Shown: one piece after another, positions 17,867 through 30,016 of the stretch
How positions within the stretch are numbered: position 1 is the first letter of the stretch
Layout of the letters: every line of letters begins with the position of its first letter
Source of the DNA: Bacteroides faecichinchillae JCM 17102
GTDB taxonomy: Bacteria > Bacteroidota > Bacteroidia > Bacteroidales > Bacteroidaceae
Direction of reading: 5' to 3'
Assembly: GCF_000614145.1 (NCBI RefSeq)
Contig: NZ_BAKK01000006.1
Location: 1 to 64,000 of the forward strand
DNA: 64,000 nucleotides
Program-made: the position numbers and the translations under genes
The notes under the pieces: model-generated
The model's input: only the letters and a program-made list of their open reading frames with translations
The model's database searches: none
Told to the model about the DNA's origin: nothing

Positions 17867-17991
17867 GGATAGCCTTGTTGATCATAATTATTTCTTCAGA
17901 GGTTATTAATGAATTATATATTAACAGAAGTGACTTAAACTCCCCCTTTTCATGAAAGGGCTGTAAAAAGGCTTCGTAAACTCATAATAAT

Positions 17992-20900
17992 ATGTTCTCT
18001 AAATTTTTCATAAACCGACCGATTTTTGCTACTGTACTTGCACTGCTCATAGTGGTAGCTGGTTTGGTTACTCTAAATATATTGCCTGTGGCACAGTTCC
18101 CAGACATTACACCGCCTACAGTACAGGTATCTGCAGTTTATCCCGGAGCAAATGCTGAAACGGTAGCTCAAACGGTGGGTCTTCCGATAGAGCAACAGGT
18201 TAATGGAGTGGATGGAATGCTTTATATGTCTTCCAATTCTTCATCTTCAGGGGCTTACTCATTGACTATTACGTTTGCCGTTGGTACAGATATCGATATG
18301 GCAACTGTACAGGTACAGAACCGAGTAAGTGTAGCCCAATCATCTTTGCCCGAACCTGTTGTTGTTCAAGGGGTAACGGTACAGAAGCAATCCTCAAATA
18401 TCGTTATGTTTTTAACGATGACTTCTCAAGATTCTCTTTATAACAGTTTATATCTTACCAATTATGCAAAATTGAATCTGGTAGATCAATTATCTCGTGT
18501 CCCTGGTGTTGGAGCTGTCAATGTAATGGGAGCTGGGGATTATTCAATGCGTATATGGCTCGATCCTGAAGCTATGCGAATTCGAAACATCTCACCAGAA
18601 CAGGTTTATCAAGCTATTCAATCTCAAAATGTGGAAGTATCTGCCGGCTACATTGGCCAACCGATCGGAGAGGATAATAAAAATGCTTTTCAATATACAC
18701 TGAATGTGCAAGGAAGACTTAGCTCTCCCGAACAATTCGGTAATATTATTATTCGTCGAGAAAAGGAGGGAGCAATGCTTCGATTGAAGGATATAGCTCG
18801 TATTGATTTAGGTTCTGCATCTTACAGTGTAGTATCACGACTGAAAGGAAGACCTACGGCAGCTATTGCTATTTATCAACAACCGGGTTCCAATTCATTG
18901 GACGTATCCAAAGGAGTAAAAGCCAAAATGGGAGAATTGGCAGAGAATTTTCCAACAGGCATATCTTACAGTGTAACGTTGGATACAACAGATGTTATCC
19001 ATGCTTCTATAGATGAAGTGATGATTACATTTCTGGAAACAACTTTATTAGTAATACTTGTTATATTCTTGTTTTTACAGAATTGGAGAGCAGTGATTAT
19101 TCCATGTATTACAATTCCAGTTTCATTGATTGGTACACTAGCTGTCATGGCTGCATTTGGTTTCTCTATTAATACACTAACATTATTTGGATTGATATTA
19201 GCAGTAGCCATTGTGGTAGATGACGCCATTGTGGTAGTTGAAAACTCTTCGAGACTGTTAGAAACAGGACAATATTCACCACGTGAGGCTGTTACAAAAG
19301 CAATGGGAGAGATTACCGGACCTATTGTCGGAGTGGTATTAGTGCTACTTGCCGTTTTTATTCCAACAATGTTGATTAGTGGTATCTCTGGTCAGTTATA
19401 CAAGCAATTTGCACTAACAATTGCTGCTTCCACTGTATTAAGTGGTTTTAATTCATTGACATTAACCCCGGCCCTCTGTGCTTTATTTCTCGAGAAGAGT
19501 AAACCTTCCAACTTCTTTATATATAAAGGATTCAATAAAGCTTATGATAAAACTCAGGGTGCATATGACAGAATTGTTAAATGGTTACTTGGACGACCAG
19601 GTATAGCTCTTTTATCATATGCTATTCTGACTATTATAGCTGTTTTACTTTTCATGCGTTGGCCATCTACTTTTATTCCGGATGAAGATGACGGGTATTT
19701 CATAGCTGTTGTTCAACTTCCGCCAGCTGCAAGTTTGGAACGTACACAGGCTGTTGGGAATAAGATTAATGCAATATTAGATTCATATCCGGAAGTGGAA
19801 AATTATATTGGTATTTCAGGTTTTTCTGTTATGGGAGGCGGAGAACAAAGTAATTCGGCTACATATTTCGTAATATTGAAGAATTGGAGTGAAAGAAAGG
19901 GAAAAGATCACACTGCAGCAGCGGTAGTCAATCGTTTCAATGGTGAAGCATATATGACGATACAAGCAGCAGAAGTGTTTGCTATGGTCCCTCCGGCTAT
20001 TCCCGGATTAGGTGCATCCGGAGGTTTACAACTTCAATTAGAAGACCGGAAGAATCTGGGGCCAACTGAAATGCAACAGGGGATTAATACCTTGTTGGCT
20101 TCTTACCATTCCAAACCAGCTTTAGCTTCTGTTTCTAGTCAGTATCAAGCAAATGTACCACAATATTTTCTAAATATAGACCGTGATAAAGTACAATTTA
20201 TGGGGATTGCCTTGAATGAAGTATTTTCTACATTGGGTTATTATATGGGAGCAGCTTATGTAAATGACTTTGTGGAATTCGGGCATATTTATCAGGTTAA
20301 AATAGAAGCTCGTGACCAAGCACAAAGAGTTATTGATGACGTATTGAAGTTAAGTGTACCCAACGCAACAGGAGAGATGGTACCATTTTCTTCTTTTACA
20401 AAAGTAGAAGAACAATTGGGACAAGATCAGATCAACCGGTATAATATGTATTCTACTGCTACTTTGACTTGTAATGTAGCTCCTGGAAGTAGTTCTGGAC
20501 AAGCGATTCAAGAAATGGAGGCTCTATTTAAAGAACAGTTAGGGAATGAGTTCGGTTATGAATGGACTTCAGTTGCTTATCAGGAAACACAAGCAGGGAA
20601 TACCACAACAATTGTCTTAATAATGGCATTAATTGTTGCATTCTTGGTTTTAGCTGCTCAATATGAGAGTTGGACGAGTCCAATAGCAGCTGTCATTGGA
20701 TTACCAGTTGCCTTACTAGGTGCTATGATAGGTTGTTCGATTATGGGCACTCCAGTCAGCGTCTATACTCAAATTGGTATTATCTTGCTTGTAGCACTTT
20801 CGGCAAAAAATGGTATATTAATTGTTGAATTTGCCCGCGATTTTCGTGCCGAAGGTAACTCTATTCGTGAGGCTGCATACGAAGCTGGACATGTTCGGTT

Positions 20901-21114
20901 GCGTCCAATATTAATGACTTCATTTGCCTTTGTATTAGGAGTAATGCCATTGCTTTTCGCTACAGGAGCAGGTGCTCAAAGTCGCATTGCATTGGGGGCT
21001 GCTGTTGTATTCGGTATGGCTATGAATACTTTACTCGCTACTATTTACATTCCTAATTTCTATGAATTAATGCAGAAATTGCAGGAGAAATTCAGCAAGA
21101 AAAAGGATAAATAA
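17992..21114 (+). CDS. RND multidrug efflux pump (AcrB/HAE1 family)
   Basis: A 1040-residue proton-driven inner-membrane pump of full family length. It starts [19 protein letters not shown], and the first porter region has [20 protein letters not shown]. The central membrane helix [20 protein letters not shown] carries the proton-relay Asp pair. The C-terminal half repeats the fold, with [20 protein letters not shown] containing the relay Lys. The family exports hydrophobic drugs, bile acids or dyes; the specific cargo cannot be read from sequence. It is last in the operon and is followed by two hairpins. Confidence 0.95.
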   Translation: MFSKFFINRPIFATVLALLIVVAGLVTLNILPVAQFPDITPPTVQVSAVYPGANAETVAQTVGLPIEQQVNGVDGMLYMSSNSSSSGAYSLTITFAVGTDIDMATVQVQNRVSVAQSSLPEPVVVQGVTVQKQSSNIVMFLTMTSQDSLYNSLYLTNYAKLNLVDQLSRVPGVGAVNVMGAGDYSMRIWLDPEAMRIRNISPEQVYQAIQSQNVEVSAGYIGQPIGEDNKNAFQYTLNVQGRLSSPEQFGNIIIRREKEGAMLRLKDIARIDLGSASYSVVSRLKGRPTAAIAIYQQPGSNSLDVSKGVKAKMGELAENFPTGISYSVTLDTTDVIHASIDEVMITFLETTLLVILVIFLFLQNWRAVIIPCITIPVSLIGTLAVMAAFGFSINTLTLFGLILAVAIVVDDAIVVVENSSRLLETGQYSPREAVTKAMGEITGPIVGVVLVLLAVFIPTMLISGISGQLYKQFALTIAASTVLSGFNSLTLTPALCALFLEKSKPSNFFIYKGFNKAYDKTQGAYDRIVKWLLGRPGIALLSYAILTIIAVLLFMRWPSTFIPDEDDGYFIAVVQLPPAASLERTQAVGNKINAILDSYPEVENYIGISGFSVMGGGEQSNSATYFVILKNWSERKGKDHTAAAVVNRFNGEAYMTIQAAEVFAMVPPAIPGLGASGGLQLQLEDRKNLGPTEMQQGINTLLASYHSKPALASVSSQYQANVPQYFLNIDRDKVQFMGIALNEVFSTLGYYMGAAYVNDFVEFGHIYQVKIEARDQAQRVIDDVLKLSVPNATGEMVPFSSFTKVEEQLGQDQINRYNMYSTATLTCNVAPGSSSGQAIQEMEALFKEQLGNEFGYEWTSVAYQETQAGNTTTIVLIMALIVAFLVLAAQYESWTSPIAAVIGLPVALLGAMIGCSIMGTPVSVYTQIGIILLVALSAKNGILIVEFARDFRAEGNSIREAAYEAGHVRLRPILMTSFAFVLGVMPLLFATGAGAQSRIALGAAVVFGMAMNTLLATIYIPNFYELMQKLQEKFSKKKDK

Positions 21115-21120
21115 GCTACT

Positions 21121-21201
21121 GACACTATTCAGTCTGGATAGTGTCTGTATATAGTTGGGATGATGACACTATAAAAATAATATAGCGTCATCATCTTTTT
21201 T
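21121..21201 (+). terminator. double hairpin terminator after RND operon
   Basis: First stem GACACTAT/ATAGTGTC (21121-21128 with 21138-21145). Second, longer stem GATGATGAC/GTCATCATC (21159-21167 with 21187-21195, extended by CTATA/TATAG) followed by a T-run. Confidence 0.8.
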
Positions 21202-21210
21202 AAAAGAATA

Positions 21211-21660
21211 TCATAGTAAATTATAATCAGGAATATCTCTGAGAAAAGTATAACTTTGTTGTTCGTAATCCATCTGACAACAATAATGTTGCATCCCGTT
21301 ACTAACAATCAGGTAGTCTACTTTCAGTACCATATTATATCGTGTAATTTGGTTAAATACAGCTTGTGTTATCTCAATGTGTGGAGCTTTGTATTCAATA
21401 ATCATTCGGGCAGACAGATCTCTCCGGAACAACACTGTGTCACAACGTTTGGTAGTACCGTTTAGCTTGACTATTACTTCATTAGCCAAAAGTGCAGTCG
21501 GATATCCTTTATGTGCAATAAGAAAATGAACGAAGTGTTGTCGTACCCATTCTTCCGGAGTAAGAGCGACATATCGTTTACGAATCACATCAAAAATTAC
21601 ATTTTTTCCGTTTCGTACATTTATTTTAGTGTCGAATGCTGGTAGGTTTAACGATAACAT
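21211..21660 (-). CDS. orphan HsdR-N (type I restriction R N-terminal) domain protein
   Basis: A 149-residue protein consisting only of the HsdR_N-type nuclease domain. The PD-(D/E)XK residues look intact: Glu36/37 in TPEEWVR, Asp74 in RCDTVLF, and Glu89 with Lys91 in IIEYKAP. No helicase, methylase or specificity gene is nearby, so this is not a restriction system. I recall such orphans being common in Bacteroides, with unknown function; DNA or RNA cleavage or repair is possible. It is divergent from AMP nucleosidase, with facing -7 boxes between the two starts. Confidence 0.75.
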   Translation of the reverse strand: MLSLNLPAFDTKINVRNGKNVIFDVIRKRYVALTPEEWVRQHFVHFLIAHKGYPTALLANEVIVKLNGTTKRCDTVLFRRDLSARMIIEYKAPHIEITQAVFNQITRYNMVLKVDYLIVSNGMQHYCCQMDYEQQSYTFLRDIPDYNLL

Positions 21661-21664
21661 TTAT

Positions 21665-21672
21665 TATTTTTG
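21665..21672 (+). promoter_or_regulatory. -7 promoter element for amn
   Basis: TATTTTTG fits TAnnTTTG, 52 bp before ATG 21724. On the other strand TAAATTTG at 21706-21713 could serve the HsdR-N gene, so the two transcripts would overlap at their 5' ends. Confidence 0.4.
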
Positions 21673-21705
21673 TAAGTTAAATAATGGTTTCTATCATTGG
21701 AACCA

Positions 21706-21713
21706 CAAATTTA
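21706..21713 (-). promoter_or_regulatory. -7 promoter element for orphan HsdR-N gene
   Basis: Reads TAAATTTG on the minus strand, 46 bp from the HsdR-N start. Confidence 0.35.
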
Positions 21714-21723
21714 ATAGATAATT

Positions 21724-22500
21724 ATGAAAACAAAAGAAGAAATCGTAGCTAATTGGCTACCCCGTTACACAAAACGTAACCTGGAGGATTTTGGAGAGTA
21801 TATTCTGCTGACTAATTTCAACAAGTATGTAGAAATTTTTGCAAACTTGTTTAATGTACCCATTTTAGGTAGAGATGCTAATATGACTTCTGCCAGTGCT
21901 GAAGGTATCACAATGATCAATTTCGGAATGGGAAGCCCTAATGCCGCTATTATTATGGATTTATTAGGTGCTATTCGTCCAAAAGCTTGTCTCTTTCTAG
22001 GGAAATGTGGAGGTATTGATAAAAAAAATCAGATTGGTGATTTAATTCTTCCTATTGCTGCTATTCGTGGCGAAGGAACTTCTAATGACTATTTTCCCCC
22101 TGAAGTGCCAGCTTTACCAGCATTTATGTTACAACGTGCCGTTTCATCAGCTATCCGAGACTATGCCCGCGACTATTGGACAGGGACTGTATATACTACC
22201 AACCGACGTATCTGGGAACATGACGATACTTTTAAAGACTATTTGAAGAAAACTCGTGCAATGGCAGTCGATATGGAAACGGCTACATTATTTAGTTGTG
22301 GTTTTGCTAATCATATACCTACTGGTGCATTATTATTAGTGTCTGACCAACCAATGACTCCGGATGGAGTAAAAACAGATAAAAGTGATAACATAGTCAC
22401 CAAAAATTATGTAGAAGAACACGTTGAGATTGGTATTGCTTCTCTTCGTATGATTATTGATGAAAAGAAAACTGTAAAACACTTGAAATATGACTGGTAA
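21724..22500 (+). CDS. amn: AMP nucleosidase
   Basis: A 258-residue nucleoside phosphorylase-fold enzyme that splits AMP to adenine and ribose 5-phosphate. The fold is shown by CLFLGKCGGIDKKNQIGDLILP (20 residues or so from 94) and the nucleoside-binding VDMETATLF (about 179). It is the short form lacking the extra N-terminal regulatory domain of the E. coli enzyme, as usual in Bacteroidota. GTSNDYFPPEVPALP is typical for Amn rather than MTA/SAH nucleosidase. holA follows 27 bp later. Confidence 0.88.
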   Translation: MKTKEEIVANWLPRYTKRNLEDFGEYILLTNFNKYVEIFANLFNVPILGRDANMTSASAEGITMINFGMGSPNAAIIMDLLGAIRPKACLFLGKCGGIDKKNQIGDLILPIAAIRGEGTSNDYFPPEVPALPAFMLQRAVSSAIRDYARDYWTGTVYTTNRRIWEHDDTFKDYLKKTRAMAVDMETATLFSCGFANHIPTGALLLVSDQPMTPDGVKTDKSDNIVTKNYVEEHVEIGIASLRMIIDEKKTVKHLKYDW

Positions 22501-22527
22501 CCAGCCTTTCTAAGGTGAATATATTAT

Positions 22528-23547
22528 ATGGCAAAGCAAGAATTGACCTGTGATGACATTCTTAGGGAGTTAAAAGCCCAACAATATCGTCCGATTTATT
22601 ATTTAATGGGAGAAGAATCGTATTATATCGACGTGATTGCCGATTATATTACGGATAACGTATTGAACGAAACGGAAAAGGAGTTTAACCTAACTGTTGT
22701 ATATGGATCGGATGTAGATGTAGCTGCTATAATAAATGCTGCAAAACGCTATCCGATGATGTCTGAACATCAGGTAGTAGTAGTGAAAGAAGCACAAGCT
22801 GTCCGTAATATGGAAGAATTGTCATACTATCTTCAGAAACCACTACATTCTACAATCCTAGTGATATGCCATAAACATGGCGCATTAGATCGCAGAAAAA
22901 AACTGGCTGCAGAAGTCGAAAAAGTAGGCATTTTGTTTGAATCTAAAAAGATTAAAGATGCACAGTTGCCTGTTTTTATTTCTTCGTATATGAAACGAAA
23001 AGGAGTAGACATGGAACCTAAAGCAACTGCCATGCTTGCTGATTTTGTGGGTTCAGATTTAAGCCGTTTAACAGGAGAATTAGACAAGTTAATAATAACA
23101 TTGCCCATAGGACAAAAGCGTATAACTCCTGAGCAAATAGAAAAGAATATAGGTATCAGCAAAGACTATAATAATTTTGAATTGCGAAGTGCTCTTATAG
23201 AAAAAGATATTCTTAAAGCAAATAAGATAATAAAATATTTTGAAGAAAATCCGAAAACTAATCCTATTCAAATGACTTTATCTTTGCTGTTTAGCTTCTT
23301 TTCCAATCTAATGTTAGCTTATTATGCACCAGATAAATCAGAGCAGGGAATTGCAAATATGTTAGGCTTAAAAACTCCATGGCAAGCACGAGATTATATG
23401 GCTGCAATGCGGAAATATAGTGGAGTAAAAACCATGCAAGTAGTTGGTGAAATACGGTATGCCGATGCAAAATCAAAAGGAGTTCAAAATAGTTTAATGA
23501 CAGACGGAGATATTCTTCGTGAATTAGTGTTTAAGATTTTACACTAA
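22528..23547 (+). CDS. holA: DNA polymerase III subunit delta
   Basis: The clamp-loader delta subunit (339 residues), which opens the beta clamp during replication. It has the degenerate AAA+ start (YLMGEESYYIDVIADYI), a central region (VVVVKEAQAVRNMEELSYYL) and the C-terminal collar domain (ALIEKDILKANKIIKYFEENP). As in the family, there is no true Walker A. It is probably co-transcribed with amn, and ends at a hairpin at 23573-23614. Confidence 0.92.
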   Translation: MAKQELTCDDILRELKAQQYRPIYYLMGEESYYIDVIADYITDNVLNETEKEFNLTVVYGSDVDVAAIINAAKRYPMMSEHQVVVVKEAQAVRNMEELSYYLQKPLHSTILVICHKHGALDRRKKLAAEVEKVGILFESKKIKDAQLPVFISSYMKRKGVDMEPKATAMLADFVGSDLSRLTGELDKLIITLPIGQKRITPEQIEKNIGISKDYNNFELRSALIEKDILKANKIIKYFEENPKTNPIQMTLSLLFSFFSNLMLAYYAPDKSEQGIANMLGLKTPWQARDYMAAMRKYSGVKTMQVVGEIRYADAKSKGVQNSLMTDGDILRELVFKILH

Positions 23548-23572
23548 AGAAATAATATTATTATTATGGAAT

Positions 23573-23620
23573 AAGGCATATACTTTTACTATAATTATAG
23601 AGAGTGTATACCTTATTTTT
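23573..23620 (+). terminator. terminator after holA
   Basis: Imperfect 11-bp stem from AAGGCATATAC (23573) to GTGTATACCTT (ending 23614), followed by ATTTTTAT. Confidence 0.6.
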
Positions 23621-24764
23621 ATATCTTAGATTCTACTTCTTATTTTTGATGAAATTTCTTCTTTCTTAGATGAAAAACTTTACAAAATAGTGATTATCAA
23701 TTTATGATCTTCAATATAAATATAACAATGGTAGACTAGAATTTTTTATCCTTTTCAAAATTCTCTTTTTGAGTATTTTAAAGTCTATTTTTCTCTTATA
23801 TTCGAAATCACACTCTTTTAGAAAAATAAACAATCTACTTTATTATATATAGATTACAGATCTGATTGAAATATTTTCGATATAATTAAAATTTTAGAAA
23901 AAACTCTCTTGATCTCTCTTTTGATATTTGTCATTTTGACAGTTTATACAGTGTTCTGATTGATTCTGGTACTATTTTTCTAGTTTGATTAAATTAGAAT
24001 AGATACAATATGCGTATAAGATATTGAATATCAAAATATTATCGCGAAATTAGACTCCCTAGAATCTAAAAATTATAAAGATTCGATGAAAAGGGTGAAA
24101 ATATTGCAAGGATTTGCCTATTTTCAGAATGAATGTTGATATTGAAATATAGCAGAAATTCCAAAATAGATTAGTAAATATAGAATTCTTTCATTGATTT
24201 TATTGCAATTGCAACTATCTTTATTTACAGATGTATTTATAATTATTCATTTGTGTATTGCATGTGTATATAAACAGTTTACAATAATATATTGCTAGAT
24301 GTGATATACATTAATACACAGGATGATTTACAGATGTTATTTGTAAGGCAGAAGTGTAATAGGAGAGGATTAACACTTTTGTTGTACGTAGTTAATAAAC
24401 TATTTATTAATGGATTACTTCATTTATATGAAGAATAAGTATAAAATACTTTTTATGTTGTTATATATATTTGTGAATATGGTCATTATATTAACTGTAA
24501 TAGTGATTATATTATTGATAATCAGTTTATTATAATGTTTTATTAAACTGATAATGAGCGATAAGTTAATGCTGATATAGTATTATGTACAAAAGTTTAA
24601 TTCACAGTTGTACAATGAGGAGGATATATGTAATATTAATATTTTATATCTGTAATTTGCTTTTGTGAAATCTATTTTTTACTTTTGTATACTTATTATA
24701 TTGATATATATATTTGTGAAATCAGCATATAATACGTATAATTGTAACTAGAGTTAATAATAGT
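23621..24764. other. 1.1-kb AT-rich region without a recognisable gene
   Basis: No credible ORF on either strand; clearly richer in A+T than the flanks. It contains two hairpins: AAGTGTAAT...ATTAACACTT near 24350-24387, and ATCAGTTTA/TAAACTGAT at 24521-24529 with 24544-24552. The last 100 bp hold the promoter of the XRE gene and an 11-bp direct repeat (TTTGTGAAATC at 24662-24672 and 24713-24723). A small RNA or a decayed gene cannot be excluded. Confidence 0.6.
24683..24716 (+). promoter_or_regulatory. promoter of XRE regulator gene
   Basis: -33-like TTTTG at 24683-24687 and -7 TATATTTG at 24709-24716, 21 bp apart. A second TAnnTTTG (TACTTTTG) lies at 24680-24687. The direct repeat TTTGTGAAATC overlaps the -7 box and recurs 51 bp upstream, a candidate operator. 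Confidence 0.55.
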
Positions 24765-25235
24765 ATGGAGCTAAAAGATAGGATTAGATTAATAATGGAA
24801 AGAGAAAAAGTTCCTCCCAGAGTTTTTGCTGAAACAATTGGTGTGCAACAATCTACTCTTTCTCATATTTTGAATGATAGGAATAAACCTAGCCTGGAAG
24901 TCGTGATGAAAGTTCATCAAACTTATAATTATGTAAATTTGGAGTGGCTACTTTATGGTAAAGGTGAAATGGTAGCTATTTCAAATGATCAAGGATCAAT
25001 TAATTCAAATGGTGATTATCAGCCTTCATTATTTGACGAGAATCCATTAAATTCACTCCAAAGGACAATTGCTACGGAAAATCGCAAGGAAATGCCATTA
25101 GAAAATAAAGAAATTATCCCAAAAGAGATTGTAAAACAAGAGATTAGATATGTAGAAAAGCCTACTAGAAAAATTACTGAAATAAGAATCTTCTTTGATG
25201 ATAACACCTATGAAACGTTTAGACCTGAAAAATAA
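24765..25235 (+). CDS. XRE-family helix-turn-helix regulator
   Basis: A 156-residue protein with an N-terminal HTH_3 domain (about 5-65): VFAETIGVQQSTLSHILNDRNKPSLEVVMKV, with recognition helix QSTLSHIL. The family context NLEWLLYGKGEM ends the domain. The rest is a polar linker and a basic C-terminal stretch with KPTRKITEIRIFFDDNTYETF. Such single-HTH proteins are common in Bacteroides; the target is unknown. It could autoregulate through the direct repeat at its promoter. It precedes pyrK by 76 bp, but pyrK has its own -7 box. Confidence 0.8.
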   Translation: MELKDRIRLIMEREKVPPRVFAETIGVQQSTLSHILNDRNKPSLEVVMKVHQTYNYVNLEWLLYGKGEMVAISNDQGSINSNGDYQPSLFDENPLNSLQRTIATENRKEMPLENKEIIPKEIVKQEIRYVEKPTRKITEIRIFFDDNTYETFRPEK

Positions 25236-25267
25236 TTGGTAAAAACGGTGGTTTGAGCAAATTCCTG

Positions 25268-25275
25268 TATCTTTG
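25268..25275 (+). promoter_or_regulatory. -7 promoter element for pyrK-pyrD
   Basis: TATCTTTG, 36 bp before ATG 25312. It overlaps an alternative in-frame start, favouring ATG 25312. Confidence 0.5.
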
Positions 25276-25311
25276 CAACGGAAATATGAATTTATACTTT
25301 TATATCCATAC

Positions 25312-26088
25312 ATGAAAAAATTTATTTTAGATCTGACGGTCACTGAGAATATCAGATTACATACTAATTATGTATTACTGAAATTGACTTCTCGGTCATT
25401 ACTGCCCGAAATGTTACCGGGACAGTTTGCTGAACTTCGAGTGGACGGTTCACCTACTACATTTTTGCGTCGTCCCATTTCTATTAACTTTGTGGATAAA
25501 CAACGGAATGAGATCTGGTTCCTTATCCAATTGGTTGGAGATGGTACAAAGCGTTTAGCAGAAGTAAACAAGGATGAGGTTATCAATGTAATACTTCCCT
25601 TAGGTAATGCTTATACAATGCCGCAAAATCCATCAGATAAGTTGTTATTAGTAGGTGGAGGTGTCGGTACTGCTCCTATGTTATATTTAGGTGAACAATT
25701 AGTTCAAAATGGTCATAAACCGACTTTCCTTTTAGGAGCTCGTAGCGATAAGGACTTGTTGCAATTAGAAGAGTTCGCAAAATACGGTGATGTTTATACT
25801 ACAACAGAAGATGGTAGCCATGGAGAAAAAGGATATGTTACCCAACATTCAATATTGAACAAAATACATTTTGAACAAATATATACTTGCGGCCCGAAGC
25901 CAATGATGGTAGCTGTTGCAAAATATGCTAAAAGTAATCAGATAGAATGCGAAGTATCTTTGGAAAACACTATGGCTTGTGGTATTGGAGCTTGCCTTTG
26001 TTGTGTGGAGAATACGACAGAAGGTCACTTGTGTGTATGTAAAGAGGGTCCTGTTTTTAATATAAATAAACTACTATGGCAGATTTAA
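25312..26088 (+). CDS. pyrK: dihydroorotate dehydrogenase electron transfer subunit
   Basis: A 258-residue flavo-iron-sulfur subunit that passes electrons from dihydroorotate dehydrogenase PyrD to NAD+. It has a ferredoxin-reductase-like FAD domain ([12 protein letters not shown]), an NAD-binding region ([17 protein letters not shown]) and a C-terminal [2Fe-2S] Cys set in [17 protein letters not shown] and [11 protein letters not shown]. The frame opens at 25273, but [10 protein letters not shown] at 25312 is the family start. Its 3' end overlaps pyrD by 13 bp, as expected for the tightly coupled class 1B pair. Confidence 0.93.
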   Translation: MKKFILDLTVTENIRLHTNYVLLKLTSRSLLPEMLPGQFAELRVDGSPTTFLRRPISINFVDKQRNEIWFLIQLVGDGTKRLAEVNKDEVINVILPLGNAYTMPQNPSDKLLLVGGGVGTAPMLYLGEQLVQNGHKPTFLLGARSDKDLLQLEEFAKYGDVYTTTEDGSHGEKGYVTQHSILNKIHFEQIYTCGPKPMMVAVAKYAKSNQIECEVSLENTMACGIGACLCCVENTTEGHLCVCKEGPVFNINKLLWQI

Positions 26089-26987
26089 GTGTAAACATTG
26101 GTAAATTACAAATGAAGAACCCGGTAATGACTGCATCCGGTACATTTGGATATGGTGAAGAGTTCTCTGACTTCATTGATATAGCGCGAATAGGTGGTAT
26201 TATTGTAAAAGGGACTACTCTTCACAAACGTGAAGGAAATCCATATCCACGTATGGCTGAAACTCCATCTGGAATGTTAAACGCTGTGGGACTGCAGAAT
26301 AAGGGAGTAGATTACTTTGTTGAGCACATATATCCTCGTATAAAAGACATTCAAACGAATATGATTGTAAACGTTTCTGGATCTGCTATTGAAGATTATG
26401 TGAAAACAGCGGAAATTATTAATGAACTTGACAAAATTCCTGCCATAGAGTTAAACATCTCATGTCCTAATGTGAAACAAGGAGGAATGGCTTTTGGTGT
26501 GTCAGCAAAAGGTGCTGCTGAAGTAGTAAAAGCTGTGCGTTCTGCTTACAAAAAGACACTTATCGTAAAACTCTCTCCAAACGTTACTGATATAACAGAA
26601 ATTGCTCGCGCAGTCGAAGAAAGTGGAGCTGATAGCGTGTCATTAATCAATACACTATTGGGTATGGCTATAGATGCTGAGCGTAGACGCCCTATTTTAT
26701 CAACTATAACAGGAGGTATGTCAGGAGCTGCTGTAAAACCGATTGCTTTGCGTATGGTTTGGCAAGTTTCAAAAGTAGTAAATATTCCAGTCATAGGATT
26801 AGGAGGAATTATGAATTGGAAAGATGCGGTTGAGTTTATACTTGCAGGAGCATCTGCCATCCAAATTGGTACAGCAAATTTCATAGATCCTACAGTTGCA
26901 ATGAAAGTTGAAGATGGTATAAATAATTACCTAGACAGATACGGATGTAAGTCTATAAAGGAAATTATTGGTGCGCTTGAGGTATAA
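26076..26987 (+). CDS. pyrD: dihydroorotate dehydrogenase, class 1B
   Basis: A 303-residue FMN TIM-barrel enzyme that oxidises dihydroorotate to orotate in pyrimidine synthesis. It begins [22 protein letters not shown] and carries [13 protein letters not shown] with the catalytic Cys region, and [31 protein letters not shown] (read in two parts) at the FMN phosphate site. The overlap with pyrK and NAD-linked partner place it in class 1B. It is cytosolic; a strong terminator lies 163 bp downstream. Confidence 0.94.
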   Translation: MADLSVNIGKLQMKNPVMTASGTFGYGEEFSDFIDIARIGGIIVKGTTLHKREGNPYPRMAETPSGMLNAVGLQNKGVDYFVEHIYPRIKDIQTNMIVNVSGSAIEDYVKTAEIINELDKIPAIELNISCPNVKQGGMAFGVSAKGAAEVVKAVRSAYKKTLIVKLSPNVTDITEIARAVEESGADSVSLINTLLGMAIDAERRRPILSTITGGMSGAAVKPIALRMVWQVSKVVNIPVIGLGGIMNWKDAVEFILAGASAIQIGTANFIDPTVAMKVEDGINNYLDRYGCKSIKEIIGALEV

Positions 26988-27150
26988 CTAAGAATATATA
27001 ATAACCATTCGCATCAATTTTGAAAGAAAAATGTTATTCCCTACTTTAAAATATTAAGATGAGATATATTTTATAAGATTAAGAATCTGAAATATATTTG
27101 AGATACGAAAAGTAAGAAAGTATATAGATAATTAAATAATAGACAAATAA

Positions 27151-27190
27151 AACTCCGGTAAAAAAGAGCCTTTTTTTACCGGAGTTTTTA
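27151..27190. terminator. bidirectional terminator between pyrD and trmD
   Basis: Stem AACTCCGGTAAAAAA (27151-27165) pairs with TTTTTTTACCGGAGTT (27171-27186), with A and T tracts on both sides. The genes converge here. The stretch 26988-27150 shows nothing else. Confidence 0.85.
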
Positions 27191-27204
27191 CTTACATTTG
27201 AATT

Positions 27205-27882
27205 TTATTCTTCTAGTAAGTCTGGACGAAGTTTTTTAGTACGCTCCAAAGATTGTTGTAACTCCCATTCTTTGATTTTTGCTTCATGGCCGGACAATAA
27301 GATATCAGGAACTTTCCAGCCTTTATAATCAGCAGGACGTGTATATACAGGTGCCGCTAACAGATTATCCTGAAATGAATCGGAAAGGGCCGATTGTTCA
27401 TCCGAAATAACCCCCGGAATGATACGTATAATTGCATCTGCCATAACTGCTGCAGCTAATTCACCTCCTGTCAGCACATAATCTCCTATGCTAATTTCTT
27501 TTGTGATTAGATGTTCCCGGATTCGGTAGTCTATACCTTTAAAATGGCCACAAAGAATAATAAGATTTTGAACAAGAGAAAGACTATTAGCCATTGGCTG
27601 GTCAAACAATTCTCCATCCGGAGTAGTAAAAATCACTTCGTCATAATCTCGCTCGGCTTTTAAGGAGTTGATGCAACGTTCAATGGGTTCAATTTTCATC
27701 ACCATTCCTGCAAAACCGCCAAAAGGATAATCATCTACGCGTCTATACTTATCTTCTGTATAATCGCGAAGGTTGTGGATATGGATTTCTGCAAGTCCTT
27801 TATTCTGAGCCCTTTTCATGATGGAACAATTAAAAAAACCTTCAATCATTTCAGGCAAAACTGTTATTATATCTATGCGCAT
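27205..27882 (-). CDS. trmD: tRNA (guanine-N1)-methyltransferase
   Basis: A 225-residue SPOUT (trefoil-knot) methyltransferase that makes m1G37 in tRNAs and so keeps the reading frame. Motifs: [51 protein letters not shown] and [13 protein letters not shown], the SAM-binding knot. I start at ATG 27882; the frame continues nine codons upstream without family similarity. It is usually in a ribosomal protein operon elsewhere, but here stands alone, divergent from ligA. Confidence 0.93.
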   Translation of the reverse strand: MRIDIITVLPEMIEGFFNCSIMKRAQNKGLAEIHIHNLRDYTEDKYRRVDDYPFGGFAGMVMKIEPIERCINSLKAERDYDEVIFTTPDGELFDQPMANSLSLVQNLIILCGHFKGIDYRIREHLITKEISIGDYVLTGGELAAAVMADAIIRIIPGVISDEQSALSDSFQDNLLAAPVYTRPADYKGWKVPDILLSGHEAKIKEWELQQSLERTKKLRPDLLEE

Positions 27883-27884
27883 AA

Positions 27885-29957
<2,073 letters not shown>

Positions 29958-29974
29958 AATATCAAAAATATTCG

Positions 29975-29982
29975 TACTTTTG
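29975..29982 (+). promoter_or_regulatory. -7 promoter element for dapA
   Basis: TACTTTTG, 34 bp before ATG 30017. Confidence 0.45.
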
Positions 29983-30016
29983 TGCCTGAAATTATTAGAG
30001 ATTATAATTAAAAACC

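Noticed and set aside
23935-23945. TTGACA as a sigma-70 -35 box
   Set aside because: Bacteroides primary sigma factor does not use this consensus; no matching -10 with a gene follows.
24615-24668. 17-codon hydrophobic peptide ORF in the AT-rich gap
   Set aside because: Too short and no evidence of translation; toxin-like reading would be speculation.
23621-24764. Invertible (phase-variable) promoter region
   Set aside because: The inverted repeats seen are 9 bp and close together, acting as hairpins; no longer, well-spaced pair or recombinase gene is present.
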